Assembly (NCBI GenBank): GCA_039720395.1
Contig: JBBPBK010000112.1
Span: forward strand, 186,001-250,000
Reading direction: 5' to 3'
DNA from: Liquidambar formosana
Taxonomy: Eukaryota; Streptophyta; Magnoliopsida; Saxifragales; Altingiaceae
DNA: 64,000 nucleotides
Shown one piece after another: positions 1-10,397 of the stretch. The notes under the pieces were generated by a model that worked only from the letters and a program-made list of their open reading frames with translations, made no database searches and had not been told where the DNA came from. Every line of letters begins with the position of its first letter. Within the stretch, counting starts at the first letter, position 1. The position numbers and the translations under genes are program-made.

Positions 1-348
1 CATATCATCAGACCGGCGGATTCCCTTCAGAGTTCGTTCTAAAGCCTCGACCTTGTTTGCCAGGACGGTTGAGCTCTCCCTTGACGTGGCTTTGGTTTCC
101 CCTTCCTTGGTCTTGGGTAGTTCTCCCCCTTCTCCTAATGGTTCCTCAGCGGATTCAGACTCATTGGATCCTTGATTGTTATCAGTGGCACGGGCCCTAG
201 ATTCAGGTTCAGAGTTCCTCTGTTGAAGGTCTTGAGCTAACTTGAGTGCGGTCTCGGATACCTGGGTAGTGTGATCAAGCTTTTCCATGATAGCTTTCAA
301 AGCGGCCTCAAGGTTGAAACCCCGGTTGCTAGTTCTTTCCTCAGCCAT
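1..348 (-). CDS. gag N-terminus, Tat/Ogre element A (partial)
   Basis: Start codon at 348-346, open for 116 codons to the window edge with no stop seen. The product begins MAEERTSN and is a charged, helical-looking segment, rich in Glu and Lys. It matches, with scattered substitutions, the N-terminus of the gag relic at 23827. Family knowledge: Gag forms the virus-like particle that packages the retrotransposon RNA. The capsid core and the zinc knuckles lie outside the window here. The start is chosen because it is the first ATG after the long non-coding leader and is shared with the other copy. Confidence 0.8.
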   Translation of the reverse strand, partial: MAEERTSNRGFNLEAALKAIMEKLDHTTQVSETALKLAQDLQQRNSEPESRARATDNNQGSNESESAEEPLGEGGELPKTKEGETKATSRESSTVLANKVEALERTLKGIRRSDDM

Positions 349-1118
349 ATCCGACTCAGTGATGGAATCAGCACTGACTAGGTGCCCTTGTTGATCGCGG
401 ATCCAAGCCAGCACGTCTCTCCCTCTAACATAGGGTAAATACTCAATTTTTCAGCCTAAGGGTCCATCCTAAGCTTCCATAATTATCTCGAAATCTTTAC
501 AACGTACACCCTTAATTAGTTCTCTTAACCAATTACCCTTACAGGGGTCATGGGGAAGGGTACGTATTAAGGACGTAGGGTGTAAAGTTTCCTTTAATTA
601 CCCACTCAATCAACAAAGCATGGCAACACATCACAAACACGGCAGCATATCATCACAACAACGTGTGTGCATATAGGTGATCCAACGGTGTCCTAGAAGG
701 TCCATTACATGCAATTCTTTCTTTTAAGAGGGTAGGCTAGGGTCCTCAACTTTGCTTGTACCAATCTTTATACCTAACCACATGTGACATCAGGAATGTC
801 GCGTGGGTCCAGCAGTACGTGATTGATCCATTTGATATACCCAAGGGCAAGCCCAAGGGTAGTTGGCAAGAGAGGTTTGATAGCTTCGCCCAACACATGG
901 AATCAGGAAAACCAAGGTCAAACTAGGCTATCAGTTGGCAAGGATACATCGAGGGACAATCGAGTGATCATGCAACAGTAGCGCACACAATGCAATAAAT
1001 GAAAGCACACAATCAAGCGGATGCAATGTGATTGATTTTAATTATCAATAAGAAATTAATTTAGCCCAATCAAATTAAATGAGTCTAGCCCTCGACATCC
1101 CCAGTGGAGTCGCCAAAC
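349..1118 (-). other. Leader of element A, with primer-binding site at its LTR end
   Basis: Non-coding leader between LTR and gag. Directly next to the LTR (about 1099-1117) the minus strand reads TTTGGCGACTCCACTGGGG, which fits the 3' end of a plant tRNA-Arg, the primer type described for Ogre. The rest aligns base for base with 23058-23826. No coding signal is seen. Confidence 0.75.
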
Positions 1119-4100
1119 TGTGAACCCATGAAAAAGCGCGGCGCCCACAAGGGTTTGGCAAAAAATATATAGGGGGTTTAAAGACAACAAACAAAAAGGG
1201 AGTCGCCACCTCATTTTTTAGGGAAAGAGGAAAACCACAAAAATGTTTTATTTTCAAAACCACATGACTCCATTAAAGGAAAAACACAGTCTTTGAAACC
1301 AGAAAATTGGATCCGGGGGCTAAGTTACGACGTGGGAAGGTTCTGGGCAAAAACCCATAGGCACCCACATCGCCCGAGTTGGTCTCTTAATTTGATGGGG
1401 CTAACTTAATATCTTTTCCACTCAAATATCATCATATATCATCACAAGGCAGCATGCATATCATATATTTCATCCAATCATCTCATGCACAATCACTCAA
1501 ATAAAACAAAACAGAAAAAAGAAGAAAAGAAAAGAAAAGCCTAGGATACTTGGATCCTAGAACGGACTTGAGCCTCACGAAGAGCGCCTACGTACCATGC
1601 AGCGAAATACATGGATCAAAGTCCACGTAGTTCGAAAAGAATAGGGTTACAACCTAATACAAACCTATGGTAAAAACCCTAGGTTTCCTCATTTGAAAAT
1701 ATATTGGTTTAATCCAAAACAGAAAACTTCCATAAGAGGAAAACCTTGATAAAAACCAGAATTTTATATTGAAGGAAACCTTTGATAATTACCATAAGCT
1801 TGTATTAAGAAGTAACCCTAGGAGGGAGAAGAGAAAAGAAAGAAAAGAAAGGTGAATTGGGGCACCTTCAAACCCTACTTACCTGAGCGCACAAGCTCCA
1901 ATCATTAGCCATTTCAGACCATAGCAGCCCTATTTGCAATAGGACAAGCATTGTACCTGTTTGCACCCTTACAAGTGCACACAATCATGCAAAGAAAACA
2001 ATATCCTAATCTGGACAGAACCTTGACAAAGCCTAAAATCATCCATTCATAATGCAAACAACAAGAATAATGAATAACTAAAGATTCTGACTCAACCCTA
2101 CATGCAATGACTCGACCAACATGCATAAAAACCTATAAAAGACACACTGACAAGCATAAGAGACTCCAATAACATCAATAAACATGATAACAAAGCATAT
2201 TCTAACAAAAAAGATATCATTTTATGTAAAATATGCAAACAGGCCTCCCTACGGCGAGCTTTCTTAAGCAAAACTATCCTAGGATAATTTCACGTAAAAA
2301 AGACGTTATGGGGAGGTGCAACCAACACATCCTACGTAAAATATATACCCTAGAACACAACAGAAAGAATTTCATGCTTAAACACATCACAGAAGGCTTT
2401 TATGCAAAACCATACTCAACGAAAAGGATAATTATCCTTAGAAAAGGATAATGTCTCCAAAAACCCTATAAAATATACTATATGAATGCAATCCTAGCAT
2501 GATTCAACTATATGCAGCATATATAGAATGATTATGATGAGCAACAACTCACAAAGCTAAGCTAAGCATGCTGTATGAAACTTGTGTGATTTTAGGGTTA
2601 TCGAAACCCTAATCTCACAACTATGCATTAGGACCTATGAAACAACTCTAAGACATGCTCAAATTATCATGAATATCATTCATATCACATATACTAACTA
2701 ACAGAAGCATTAATTCATGATAATAATCACAGCAACCTAAACATGTGAACTATGCATGATTTAAGAGGATAAAAAGAGTAATACTTTCAAATCCCTAGCA
2801 AACCAGGGATTATCAAGCATATAAAGCCATGAACTATCCTAAAATCATTCATATAATATCACATAAACATTGAAGTCAATCTATAAGAAGAGCAATTGCA
2901 TGCACAACAACTATCCTAGAAGGAGAAGAAGAAAGAGAAGAAGGAGAAGCAGGAATTCATGTTCAGCATAAAAGGGATAGGCTTACCTCTTGTAGACTCT
3001 TCCTTGCCTTCAATCCTCTTGTTTCCTTGCTTGCTTGGGGTTGAAGAGCCTCCTCTTGAAGTCCTTCTAACTCTCCAAACTCGTAGCTCCCTCTCTCTCT
3101 AAGTGTAAAGTGCAATTAACCTCCCCCTATGTGCTGAATATCATGTCCTTTATATAGAGAACTGACCCCCTAAACCAATGGCTAAGATTAATTCATTAAA
3201 CAATGATCCTAGGGCTATTAGAGACTCTCTTGGTGCTCAAACAACTCAAACCTACACACTCCTAAGCTCAGACAAGTTGTTTTGGCGGAGGAAACCGTCA
3301 AAAGAGGGATAGAAGAGTCAGAGTTTGAGTTAAAGAAGGACTCCTCGGGTGACCAACTAGGCCTAGACGGTTAGCCGTCTGGGCCTAGACGGCTGACCGT
3401 CCAGCCCCGGACGGTTACCCGAGGGTCCTCTATTTTTTCTCCGGTTTTGACTTCTATTTGCTTCAGAAGTCCTAAAATCTTCAAATTAAGTCCGATTTTG
3501 ACGAAATAAAAGCCAAAACAACCGTGTTTCGAAGGGGAACACGTTTTTAGGCATTTTAGGACAAAAATCCTCAACCATGGGTGCATGGTTAGGTTTTATA
3601 AAGGTGGTTAACCATGGTGCTTCACCGTCGCCAAGTTGGGTTTGTACACAAGGTCGAACCGAATGCTTTCCCAATCGAAAATTGATCTTTCTAAACATGT
3701 TTAGGACATAAATAAAGCCCAATTGAAGTTAATTGAGAGAAAATTGATTGGGTCTTATGAGTCAATTTGAGCAAACCAAGAAAGGGTCTTTTAGCCAACC
3801 CGAACCATTACGAGCCGAATTGATCTTAAACCATTAATTCATGAAATTGAACCTATATATGGACTCTATATAACCATATGAACTTGATGGGATGACTCGG
3901 GATTCATTCCAAGGTCAAATGGAAAATATACGGCTTAAAAGACGATTATGCCCTTAAAGTCGCAAAAGTTCTTATTGACCATCGAGATGAACTCCAAATC
4001 ACTTCAAAATTCATACACATGATATTCAACGCCATAGAAACTCAATGCAAAAGACTAGACTCAAAAAGGACTCAAAATCCTACATGAAATGATACGTCCT

Positions 4101-4129
4101 AGCTAAGGTGACAAAAATGGGGTGTGACA
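1119..4129 (-). repeat. 5' LTR of element A (3011 bp)
   Basis: On the minus strand it starts TGTCACACC at 4129 and ends GGGTTCACA at 1119. It holds a GC-rich palindrome with outer arms at 3344-3354 and 3413-3423, a TATA-like box (rc of 3148-3157) 187 bp further on, a putative leader exon at 2010-1883, and a conserved ACGTAG/cctagg block at 1538-1632. It is homologous to both LTRs of element B. Confidence 0.85.
3148..3423 (-). promoter_or_regulatory. LTR promoter of A: GC palindrome plus TATA box
   Basis: The outer arms CTCGGGTGACC (3344-3354) and GGTTACCCGAG (3413-3423) are nearly perfect inverted repeats. Two small hairpins built on GACGG/CCGTC lie inside. The TATA-like box (minus strand ctatataaag) is at 3148-3157. 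Arm-to-TATA spacing is 187 bp, as in the LTRs of B and in the unrelated-looking solo LTR at 31513-34983. Promoter function is inferred. Confidence 0.6.
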
Positions 4130-4313
4130 GGGGTACATAAGAGAATGATAGAGAGAGAAGAAGGTGGCATGCAAGCCCTAGATAAATAACACATCACCAA
4201 AATTAACAACTCTTGAAAAATTAATGCAACCAATTCATAAGACGGTCAATCACAATTGGTTTAAAAGGTATAGTCCATAATCATCATCCATTCATAACCA
4301 TACAATCACATTG
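4130..4313. other. Short pre-insertion sequence between elements A and B
   Basis: 184 bp with no coding potential. Its last five bases (cattg) are the left TSD of element B. It therefore joins directly to 51453 in the ancestral sequence and is probably part of the leader of element F. Its first five bases (ggggt) would be one TSD of element A. Confidence 0.6.
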
Positions 4314-5020
4314 TGTCGCACCCCATTTTTGTCACCTTAGTTAGGATATATCATTTTATATAGGATTTTGAGTCCTTTTTGAGTCTAGTCTTTTGCATTG
4401 AGCCTCTATGGCATTGACTATCATGTGTATGAATTTCGAAGTGATTTGGAGTTCATTTCGATAGTCAATAAGAACTTTTGTGACTTTAAGGGCATAATCG
4501 TCTTTTAAGCCGTATATTTTCCATTTGACCTTGAAATGAATCCCGAGTCATTTCCTCGAGTTCATATGGTTATATAGAGTCTATATATAGGTTCAATTTC
4601 ATGTACTAATGGTTTAAGATCAATTCGGCTCATAATGGTTCGGGTTGGCTAAAAGACCCTTTCTTGGTTTGCTCAAATTGACTCATAAGACCCAACCAAT
4701 TTTCTCTCATTTAACTTCAATTGGGCTTTATTTACATCCTAGATATGTTTAGAAAGATCGAATTTCGATTGGGAAAGCATTTGGGTAGACCTTATGTACA
4801 AACCCAGCTTAGTGACGGTGAGGCACCATGGTTAACCACCTTTGTAAAACCTAACCATGCACCCATGGTTAAGGATTTTTGTCCTAAAATGCTTAAAAAT
4901 GTGTTCCCCTTTGAAACACGGTCGTTTTGGCTTTTATTTCATCAAAATCGGACTTAATTTGAACATTTTAGGACTTCTGAAGCAAGAAGGAGTCAAAACC
5001 GGAGCGGAATAAAGAGAGCC

Positions 5021-5295
5021 CTCGGGTAACCGTCCGGGGCTGGACGGTTAGCCATCCAAGCCCAGATGGCTAACCTTCCGGGGCTAGTTGGTCATCCGAG
5101 AGAGTCCGTCCTCAACTCAAATTCTGACTCTCTCTCCCTCTTTTGACGGTTTCCTTCGCCATTACAACTTGTTTTCTCTTAGGAGTGTGTAAGTTTGAGT
5201 TGTTTGAGCATCAAAAGAGTCTCTAATAGCCCTAGGATCATTGTTTAATGAATTAATCTTAGCCATTGGTTTAGGAGGTTAGTTCTCTATATAAA
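5021..5295 (+). promoter_or_regulatory. LTR promoter of B (5' copy): GC palindrome plus TATA box
   Basis: An 80-bp GC-rich block (5021-5100) has outer arms CTCGGGTAACC and GGTCATCCGAG and an inner pair (ggacggttagcc / ggctaacc). The TATA box ctatataaag is at 5286-5295, a spacing of about 186 bp. A CT/GA-rich leader and a splice-donor-like AAGAGGTAAGC follow near 5456. Confidence 0.6.
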
Positions 5296-6443
5296 GGACA
5301 TGATATTCAGCACATAAAGGGAGATTAATTGCACTTTACACTTAGAGAGAGAGGGAGCTACGAGTTTGGAGAGCTAGAAGGACATCAAGAGGAGGCTCTT
5401 CAACCCCAAGCAAGCAAGGAAACAAGGAATTTGAAGGCAAGGAAGGTTCTACAAGAGGTAAGCACTTCTCTTTAATGCTGAACATGAGTTCTCTCCTTCT
5501 CCTTCTCTTTCTCCTTCTCTTTCTCCTTCTTCTTCTATGATAGTTCTAGTGCATGATATAACTCCCCATGTTAGGATAGTCCAATGTTTTTAGGATGTAT
5601 TATGAATGATTTTGAGATGCTTTATGGCTTTATATGCTTGATAATCCCTGGTTTACTAAGGATTGGATAGTATTATTCTTTTTATCCTCTTAAATCATGC
5701 ATAGTTCATATGTCTAGGTTGCTGTGATTATTATCATGAGTTGATGCTCCTGTTAGTTAATATATATAATATTCATGATATTCATGATGATTTGAGCATG
5801 TGTTGGAGTCTTTTCATTGGTTTTTATGCATAGTTGTGAGATTAGGGTTTCGATAACCCTAAAATCACATAAGTTTCATACAGCATGCTTAGCTTAACTC
5901 TGTGAGTAGTTTCTCATCATAGTCATTCTATATATGCTGCATATAGTTGAATCATGCTAGGTTTGCATTCATGTAGTAGGTTTTATAGGGTTTTTGGAGA
6001 TATTATCCTTCTCTAAGGATAATTATCCTTTTTGTTAAGTGGGGTTTTGCATGAGAGGTTTCTGTGATGTGTTTAAGCATGAAATCACTTCTATGGTGTT
6101 CTAATATATATATTTTACATAGGATATGATAATTGCACCTCCCCATAACGATTTTTTTACGTAAAATTATCTTAGGATAGTTTTGCTTAAGAAAGCTCGC
6201 AGTAGGAAGGCCTATTTTCATATTTTACATAAGATATCATCTTTTTGGTTAGAATAGACTTAGTTGTCATGTTTATTGATATTATTGGAGTGTCTTATGA
6301 TTGTTAGTATGTCTTTGGTAGGTTTTTCATGCATGTTAGTCAGGTCATTGCATGTAGGATTAAGTAAGGGTCCTTAGTTATTCATTATTCTTGTTGTTTG
6401 CATGATAAATGGATAATTTTATGCCTTGTCATGTTTTGTCCAG

Positions 6444-6571
6444 ATTAGTATATTGCTCTCTTTCCATGGTTTTGAGCACTTGTAAGGGTGCAAACAGGTA
6501 CAATGCTTGTCCTATTGCAAATAGGGCCGCTATTGCTTGAAATTGCTAATGCTAGGAGCTTTTGTGCTCAG
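6444..6571 (+). other. Putative 128-nt leader exon inside the LTR
   Basis: Bounded by an acceptor-like TTTTGTCCAG and a donor-like GCTCAGGTAAATGG. The same two signals bound a segment of exactly 128 nt in element A (2010-1883) and in the 3' LTR (48899-49026), and 130 nt in the solo LTR at 35755 (37651-37780). An upstream donor (AAGAG/GTAAGC, near 5456) would make a ~1 kb AT-rich intron. Splicing is inferred from conservation only. Confidence 0.45.
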
Positions 6572-6790
6572 GTAAATGGGTTTGAAGGTGCCCTAATTCA
6601 CCTTTCTTTCTCTTTCTTTTCTCTTCTCCCTCCCAGGGTTATTTCTTAATACGAACACATGGTAATTATCAAGGGTTTCCTTCATTAATAAAATTCTGGT
6701 TATCTATCAAGGTTTTCCTCTTGTGGAAGTTTTCAATTTTGGACTATTCAATACATTCTCGAATAAGGAAACCTAGGGTTTTTACCATAG

Positions 6791-6809
6791 CACTACAAGA
6801 AAAATGAGT
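6791..6809 (+). repeat. CACTA terminal inverted repeat, left
   Basis: CACTACAAGAAAAATGAGT, identical to the reverse complement of 22489-22507. The CACTACAAGAAAA core is typical of plant CACTA ends. It is flanked on the left by tag. Confidence 0.95.
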
Positions 6810-7400
6810 TTCCACGGCGCGCAAAAAACGCCGTTAATGACTTTCCACGGCGTACCTTGGTACGCCGTTAGGTGCAACGCCGTGGAAAGTCTACATTATC
6901 CACGGCGTGCATTTTACGCCGTAAATAAGCTTATTGACGGCATTTGTTTGCGCGCCGTAAATGATTATCCACGGCATTTGGAGACACGCCGTAAATACCT
7001 TTGAACGACATACCGAGGCATGCCGTGAATATATTTAAATGGCATTTTTGTGCAAGCCGTAAATACCGTGTAACGGCATTTTTGTTCATGCCGTAAATAC
7101 ATTTTAACGACATTTGGGGGCACGCCGTAAATACTGTGTAACGGCATTTTAATGCACGCCATAAATACCTTTTAACGACATGTTTATGCACGCCATAAAT
7201 ACCTTTTAACAACATACAAAGAAATGCCGTGAATATACTTTAACAGCAAATTTGAGCACGCCGTAAATACGTTTTAATGGCATTTTTGGGCACGCCGTAA
7301 ATGCCGTTTAATGACATGCAAAAAAAACGTGAATAATGCTATCCACGGCATTTTACAGGCCATAATTGACTTTTCATGGCAGATGGTTTGCACGCCGTTA
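6810..7400. repeat. CACTA left subterminal repeat array
   Basis: About a dozen degenerate units of ~33-35 bp, each with a GCCGTAAATA or GCCGTGAATA core and an adjacent acggcattt in alternating orientation. In the En/Spm system such subterminal motifs bind the TNP1/TNPA-type protein. Because 33 bp is a multiple of three, the array gives accidental open frames. Confidence 0.8.
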
Positions 7401-8275
7401 ATTTTATTATTGTTTATTTCTTAAATAGCTGGCATTCAGTACACCTGTACCTAATAACATTGAAGTCTACACCCACACAGTAGTTAATTACAAGTAATTT
7501 GCCATTTTGCAATATCATAAAAGCTATAAAGGACTAAGGGATGCAAACCTTGTTTAATAAAACAAATGAATATATAAAAAGAGGCATCCCAGAATTTGGG
7601 AGCCGCATTGGGGATTTTTCATTTTTTCCTTCAAACCCTTGATGACAATATATGTTAATTAAGTGATAGCATCAAAAAAATGCTTTCTTGACCTTATTAA
7701 TAATAATAAATAAAAATCTGTCTTGACAACCTCATTGGGAAAAAAAAAAAAAAAAAAGTTTCTATTAGTGGAATATAAGATGTTAGAGCTTTATTATTTT
7801 CTTTCTTGACAACCTTCACATGTACTTAAATAGGTCCCACTAAAACTAATGAATTTGTCACTAGTAAAGAGAACACAATGCTTATAAATTCCTAGATCTC
7901 CATATTCATGAAAGAGCACCATACAAGACCTACGTACAATAAGGGTAGATTCAGAAAATTTACAAATGATACTCCATTTCCTAAACAATTAGAAACTTTA
8001 CAAGCAAAAAAGTTTTCTAACCATCCTTATCTTTAACTCCGTAATAGATAGTTCAAATCATCAAGAATTCTACTATTTCTTTCATTCCAATGCATCCAAA
8101 AATTAGGATGAGGTACCTTTCTTTCTTGACAACCTTCACATGTACTTAGATAGGTCCCACTAAAACCAATGATTCCATCAAAACACACAAAGGAAATAGG
8201 TTGGGAATTTGCAGTATTCCTGTAAACTATGAAGAAAAGAACAATACCCCAAAAAAATACATTAAAAATTCTTAC
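7401..8275. other. CACTA non-coding segment with a short direct duplication
   Basis: AT-rich DNA without a supported gene. A segment of ~45 bp beginning tttcttgacaaccttcac occurs near 7799 and again near 8120 with few differences, suggesting a local duplication or two captured copies. A 15+ bp poly-A run is at 7741-7758. Confidence 0.5.
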
Positions 8276-8432
8276 AAGGATGTCTTGACCTATCCACGCA
8301 AAGGATTTGCTGCAAAAAGCTACCCAAACAACTCCAAATGCTATGTAGAATGGAGAAACAGCCAATGTAAGATATGAAACAGCTCCAAAGAAGGGTACTT
8401 TGACAAATGAGTGTCCAGCATGTTCAAACCAT
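8276..8432 (-). pseudogene. Captured exon of a signal-peptide-peptidase-like (SPPL) protease
   Basis: On the minus strand an acceptor (gtttcag) precedes a 157-nt open segment that ends at a donor (ctt/gtaaga). The peptide includes [16 protein letters not shown] and FAWIGQDIL, which I recognise as the conserved stretch upstream of the catalytic YD motif in plant SPP-like intramembrane aspartyl proteases. Hydrophobic residues between the two motifs fit a transmembrane helix. Neither catalytic motif (YD, GxGD) is present, so the fragment cannot be an active protease. It lies inside the CACTA element beside the TNP1-type gene, as expected for transposon gene capture. The exon is flanked by intron-like sequence, so capture was from genomic DNA rather than cDNA. 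Confidence 0.75.
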
Positions 8433-10397
8433 CTGAAACTATATATTTCTAGTTGTTAGTTACATATTTTTAAAAGTTTTATCACAAACTAATCACTCAA
8501 CAGCAAAAAACTCAGATAAATAATAAATATGTAAAATAGATTAGACAATCTAGCACAATGTAATCCCAGCTTGAACCTGAAGAATTTAGTGATTCTTGCA
8601 AGTATATCTAACAATGGAAATCATTATTCTAAGCAACCTTAAGCCACCTTTATTACAAGTAAAAAAAAAAAAAAAAAAAGAATCGACATTCATATCTTAC
8701 CAATACTTACTGGGAAATGTGATTTGATGCTATTTTTATTAATTAAATGTCAGCAATTTCCCCAAAATGTTACACTAACTATATAGAAACTGTTTGTCAA
8801 TCAAGATAGGAAGGCACACCAAGAGTACACAAGATGGATAAAATTATACTTCACTTAAAACATTTTACTACTTTTATTTATGATGACTACAATGATGGGA
8901 TCACAAACAAGAAGTGACACAGATTTTAGTCCATAGGCCCACAAACAAGTGCCAAAAAACATGTCCACATAGGCCCACAATCAAGGACTTTGAAGGAATC
9001 AAGGAATCAAAAATTACTAAAATTTTCTGACCCAAGCACATGGAATATTTAATTCAACAAGTTAACCACATGGCCACATTAAATAAATCCCAAGTCCAAA
9101 CATTTAAAAAATAAGAGAGCTAAGATAAGGATGTTAAAGCATAAATGTCAAAATAGAAAATATGTAATCCTAATCCTAAAGGACATAAATCCTAAATATC
9201 GTCGTCATCAAGAAGCATGTCCCCATAATCTTCTCCATCGTATGACACTCATCATCCATCACTTCCTACTCATATAGTGAAGCTTCATTTGTATCAGGTC
9301 TGGTTTTTCAGCACCTTGAGCTTGGCTAAAAGGTGTATTAGGTGCAATAAGTGGCACCTAATGCGCAAGGGCTGCGCCACCTTAGCCAGGAGCCTAGGCA
9401 TGCCTCAGGTGTGCTTTTTATAACCATTGGAAAATCAATATAAAAGTTACCTTATACAAAAATGGAAAACCACCTTATAATTAACTGCACAAGAACTATG
9501 AGGAATGAAATAAAACTCCATCTAATTTGTTTACTGCATCTTCTCTTGTGGTATTCTTTTGGACCATGTGTAATTGGTGCCTATCTTTACTGGGTTAAAT
9601 CTTTGAAGCTGGCTTATGAGGTTCCATATTTTTATTTTGTTGGCCTTTTTCTTTTCTATTTTCTTGGGGGTTGCTTTGCCTTTTATTTTCCTCAACTGTA
9701 TTGTGTAAGCTGGTCTTAAAGACACATTGTGCTGTATGCAACCATTTGGATCACAGCTCAAGACCCATAATCCTTATTTGTTACTTTGTTTTTTCCTCCT
9801 TAACATAGCAATAGGTATTAACATACAACCACATGTGTTTCTATTTGTGCATACAATTATGAATTGCATTGTATCTGTAGGAGCAAAGGTTTGACGAGCT
9901 TAATACTACTATTCCCCTACAAACTTTGTGTAGGTACAGGCATATTGCAAACTCGATGTTAATGAAAGAGTAATTAATGTTTAAATAAACAAAGAAAACT
10001 CAAATTTCTTGTACAAGAATTTGTTGAGTTTTGGTAGCAAACACGTGTCTTCTATGTGTTCGACACCACTGCCTTAATCTTTCATGATTACTAATTTGAT
10101 AAAATATGTTTCTATTTTTATTGTATATAGTAGAGTTTTAATGTACTCTCTCCATTTCTATGGATGTTTGTGTTCCTTATACAATCGTACTATGGATATG
10201 GATGTGACACATTAAACTATGGATATGACACAGGCCCATTCTACGACTATGGATATGACACATTAAACTAAATAATCCTTTTACAAGATACATTAAACTA
10301 AACAATCTATATGCATTTCCAAAATTCCATCCAATTACCTACTTGAGTAATTCAATCAATACTTAATGAAAGATAGAACTATTACCTCTAATATATG
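8433..10397. other. CACTA segment with no recognisable gene
   Basis: AT-rich sequence downstream of the TNP1-type gene. I see no coding segment I can name. The open frame at 9462-9719 has no recognisable motif. Some of this may be further captured DNA. Confidence 0.4.

Larger units (their letters stand above)
1..4129 (-). mobile_element. Element A: 5' end of a Tat/Ogre LTR retrotransposon (minus strand)
   Basis: Read on the minus strand, this stretch has a ~3.0 kb LTR, a tRNA-Arg-like primer site, a ~0.77 kb leader and the start of gag. It runs off the left window edge, so the rest of the element is not visible. It is clearly homologous along its length to the plus-strand element at 4314-51447: same LTR start (TGTCACACCCC), same LTR end (GGGTTCACA), same leader and same gag N-terminus. 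Unlike that copy, its visible gag is open and its primer site lacks two transition changes, so it is probably younger. Its right flank (ggggt, 4130-4134) would be one TSD; the partner is outside the window. Confidence 0.88.

Noticed and set aside
2233..2451. Conserved ~72-codon open frames in LTRs (also 6003-6221 and 48457-48675)
   Set aside because: They recur only because the LTRs are homologous. They lie in the intron-like AT-rich part, on the strand opposite to LTR transcription, with no known motif.
3486..3722. 78-codon frames near the palindrome (also 4721-4957)
   Set aside because: LTR sequence upstream of the TATA box; similarity reflects LTR homology, not a protein.
6931..7215. Repetitive 94-codon frame in the CACTA left end
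   Set aside because: Produced by the ~33-bp subterminal repeats, whose length is a multiple of three.
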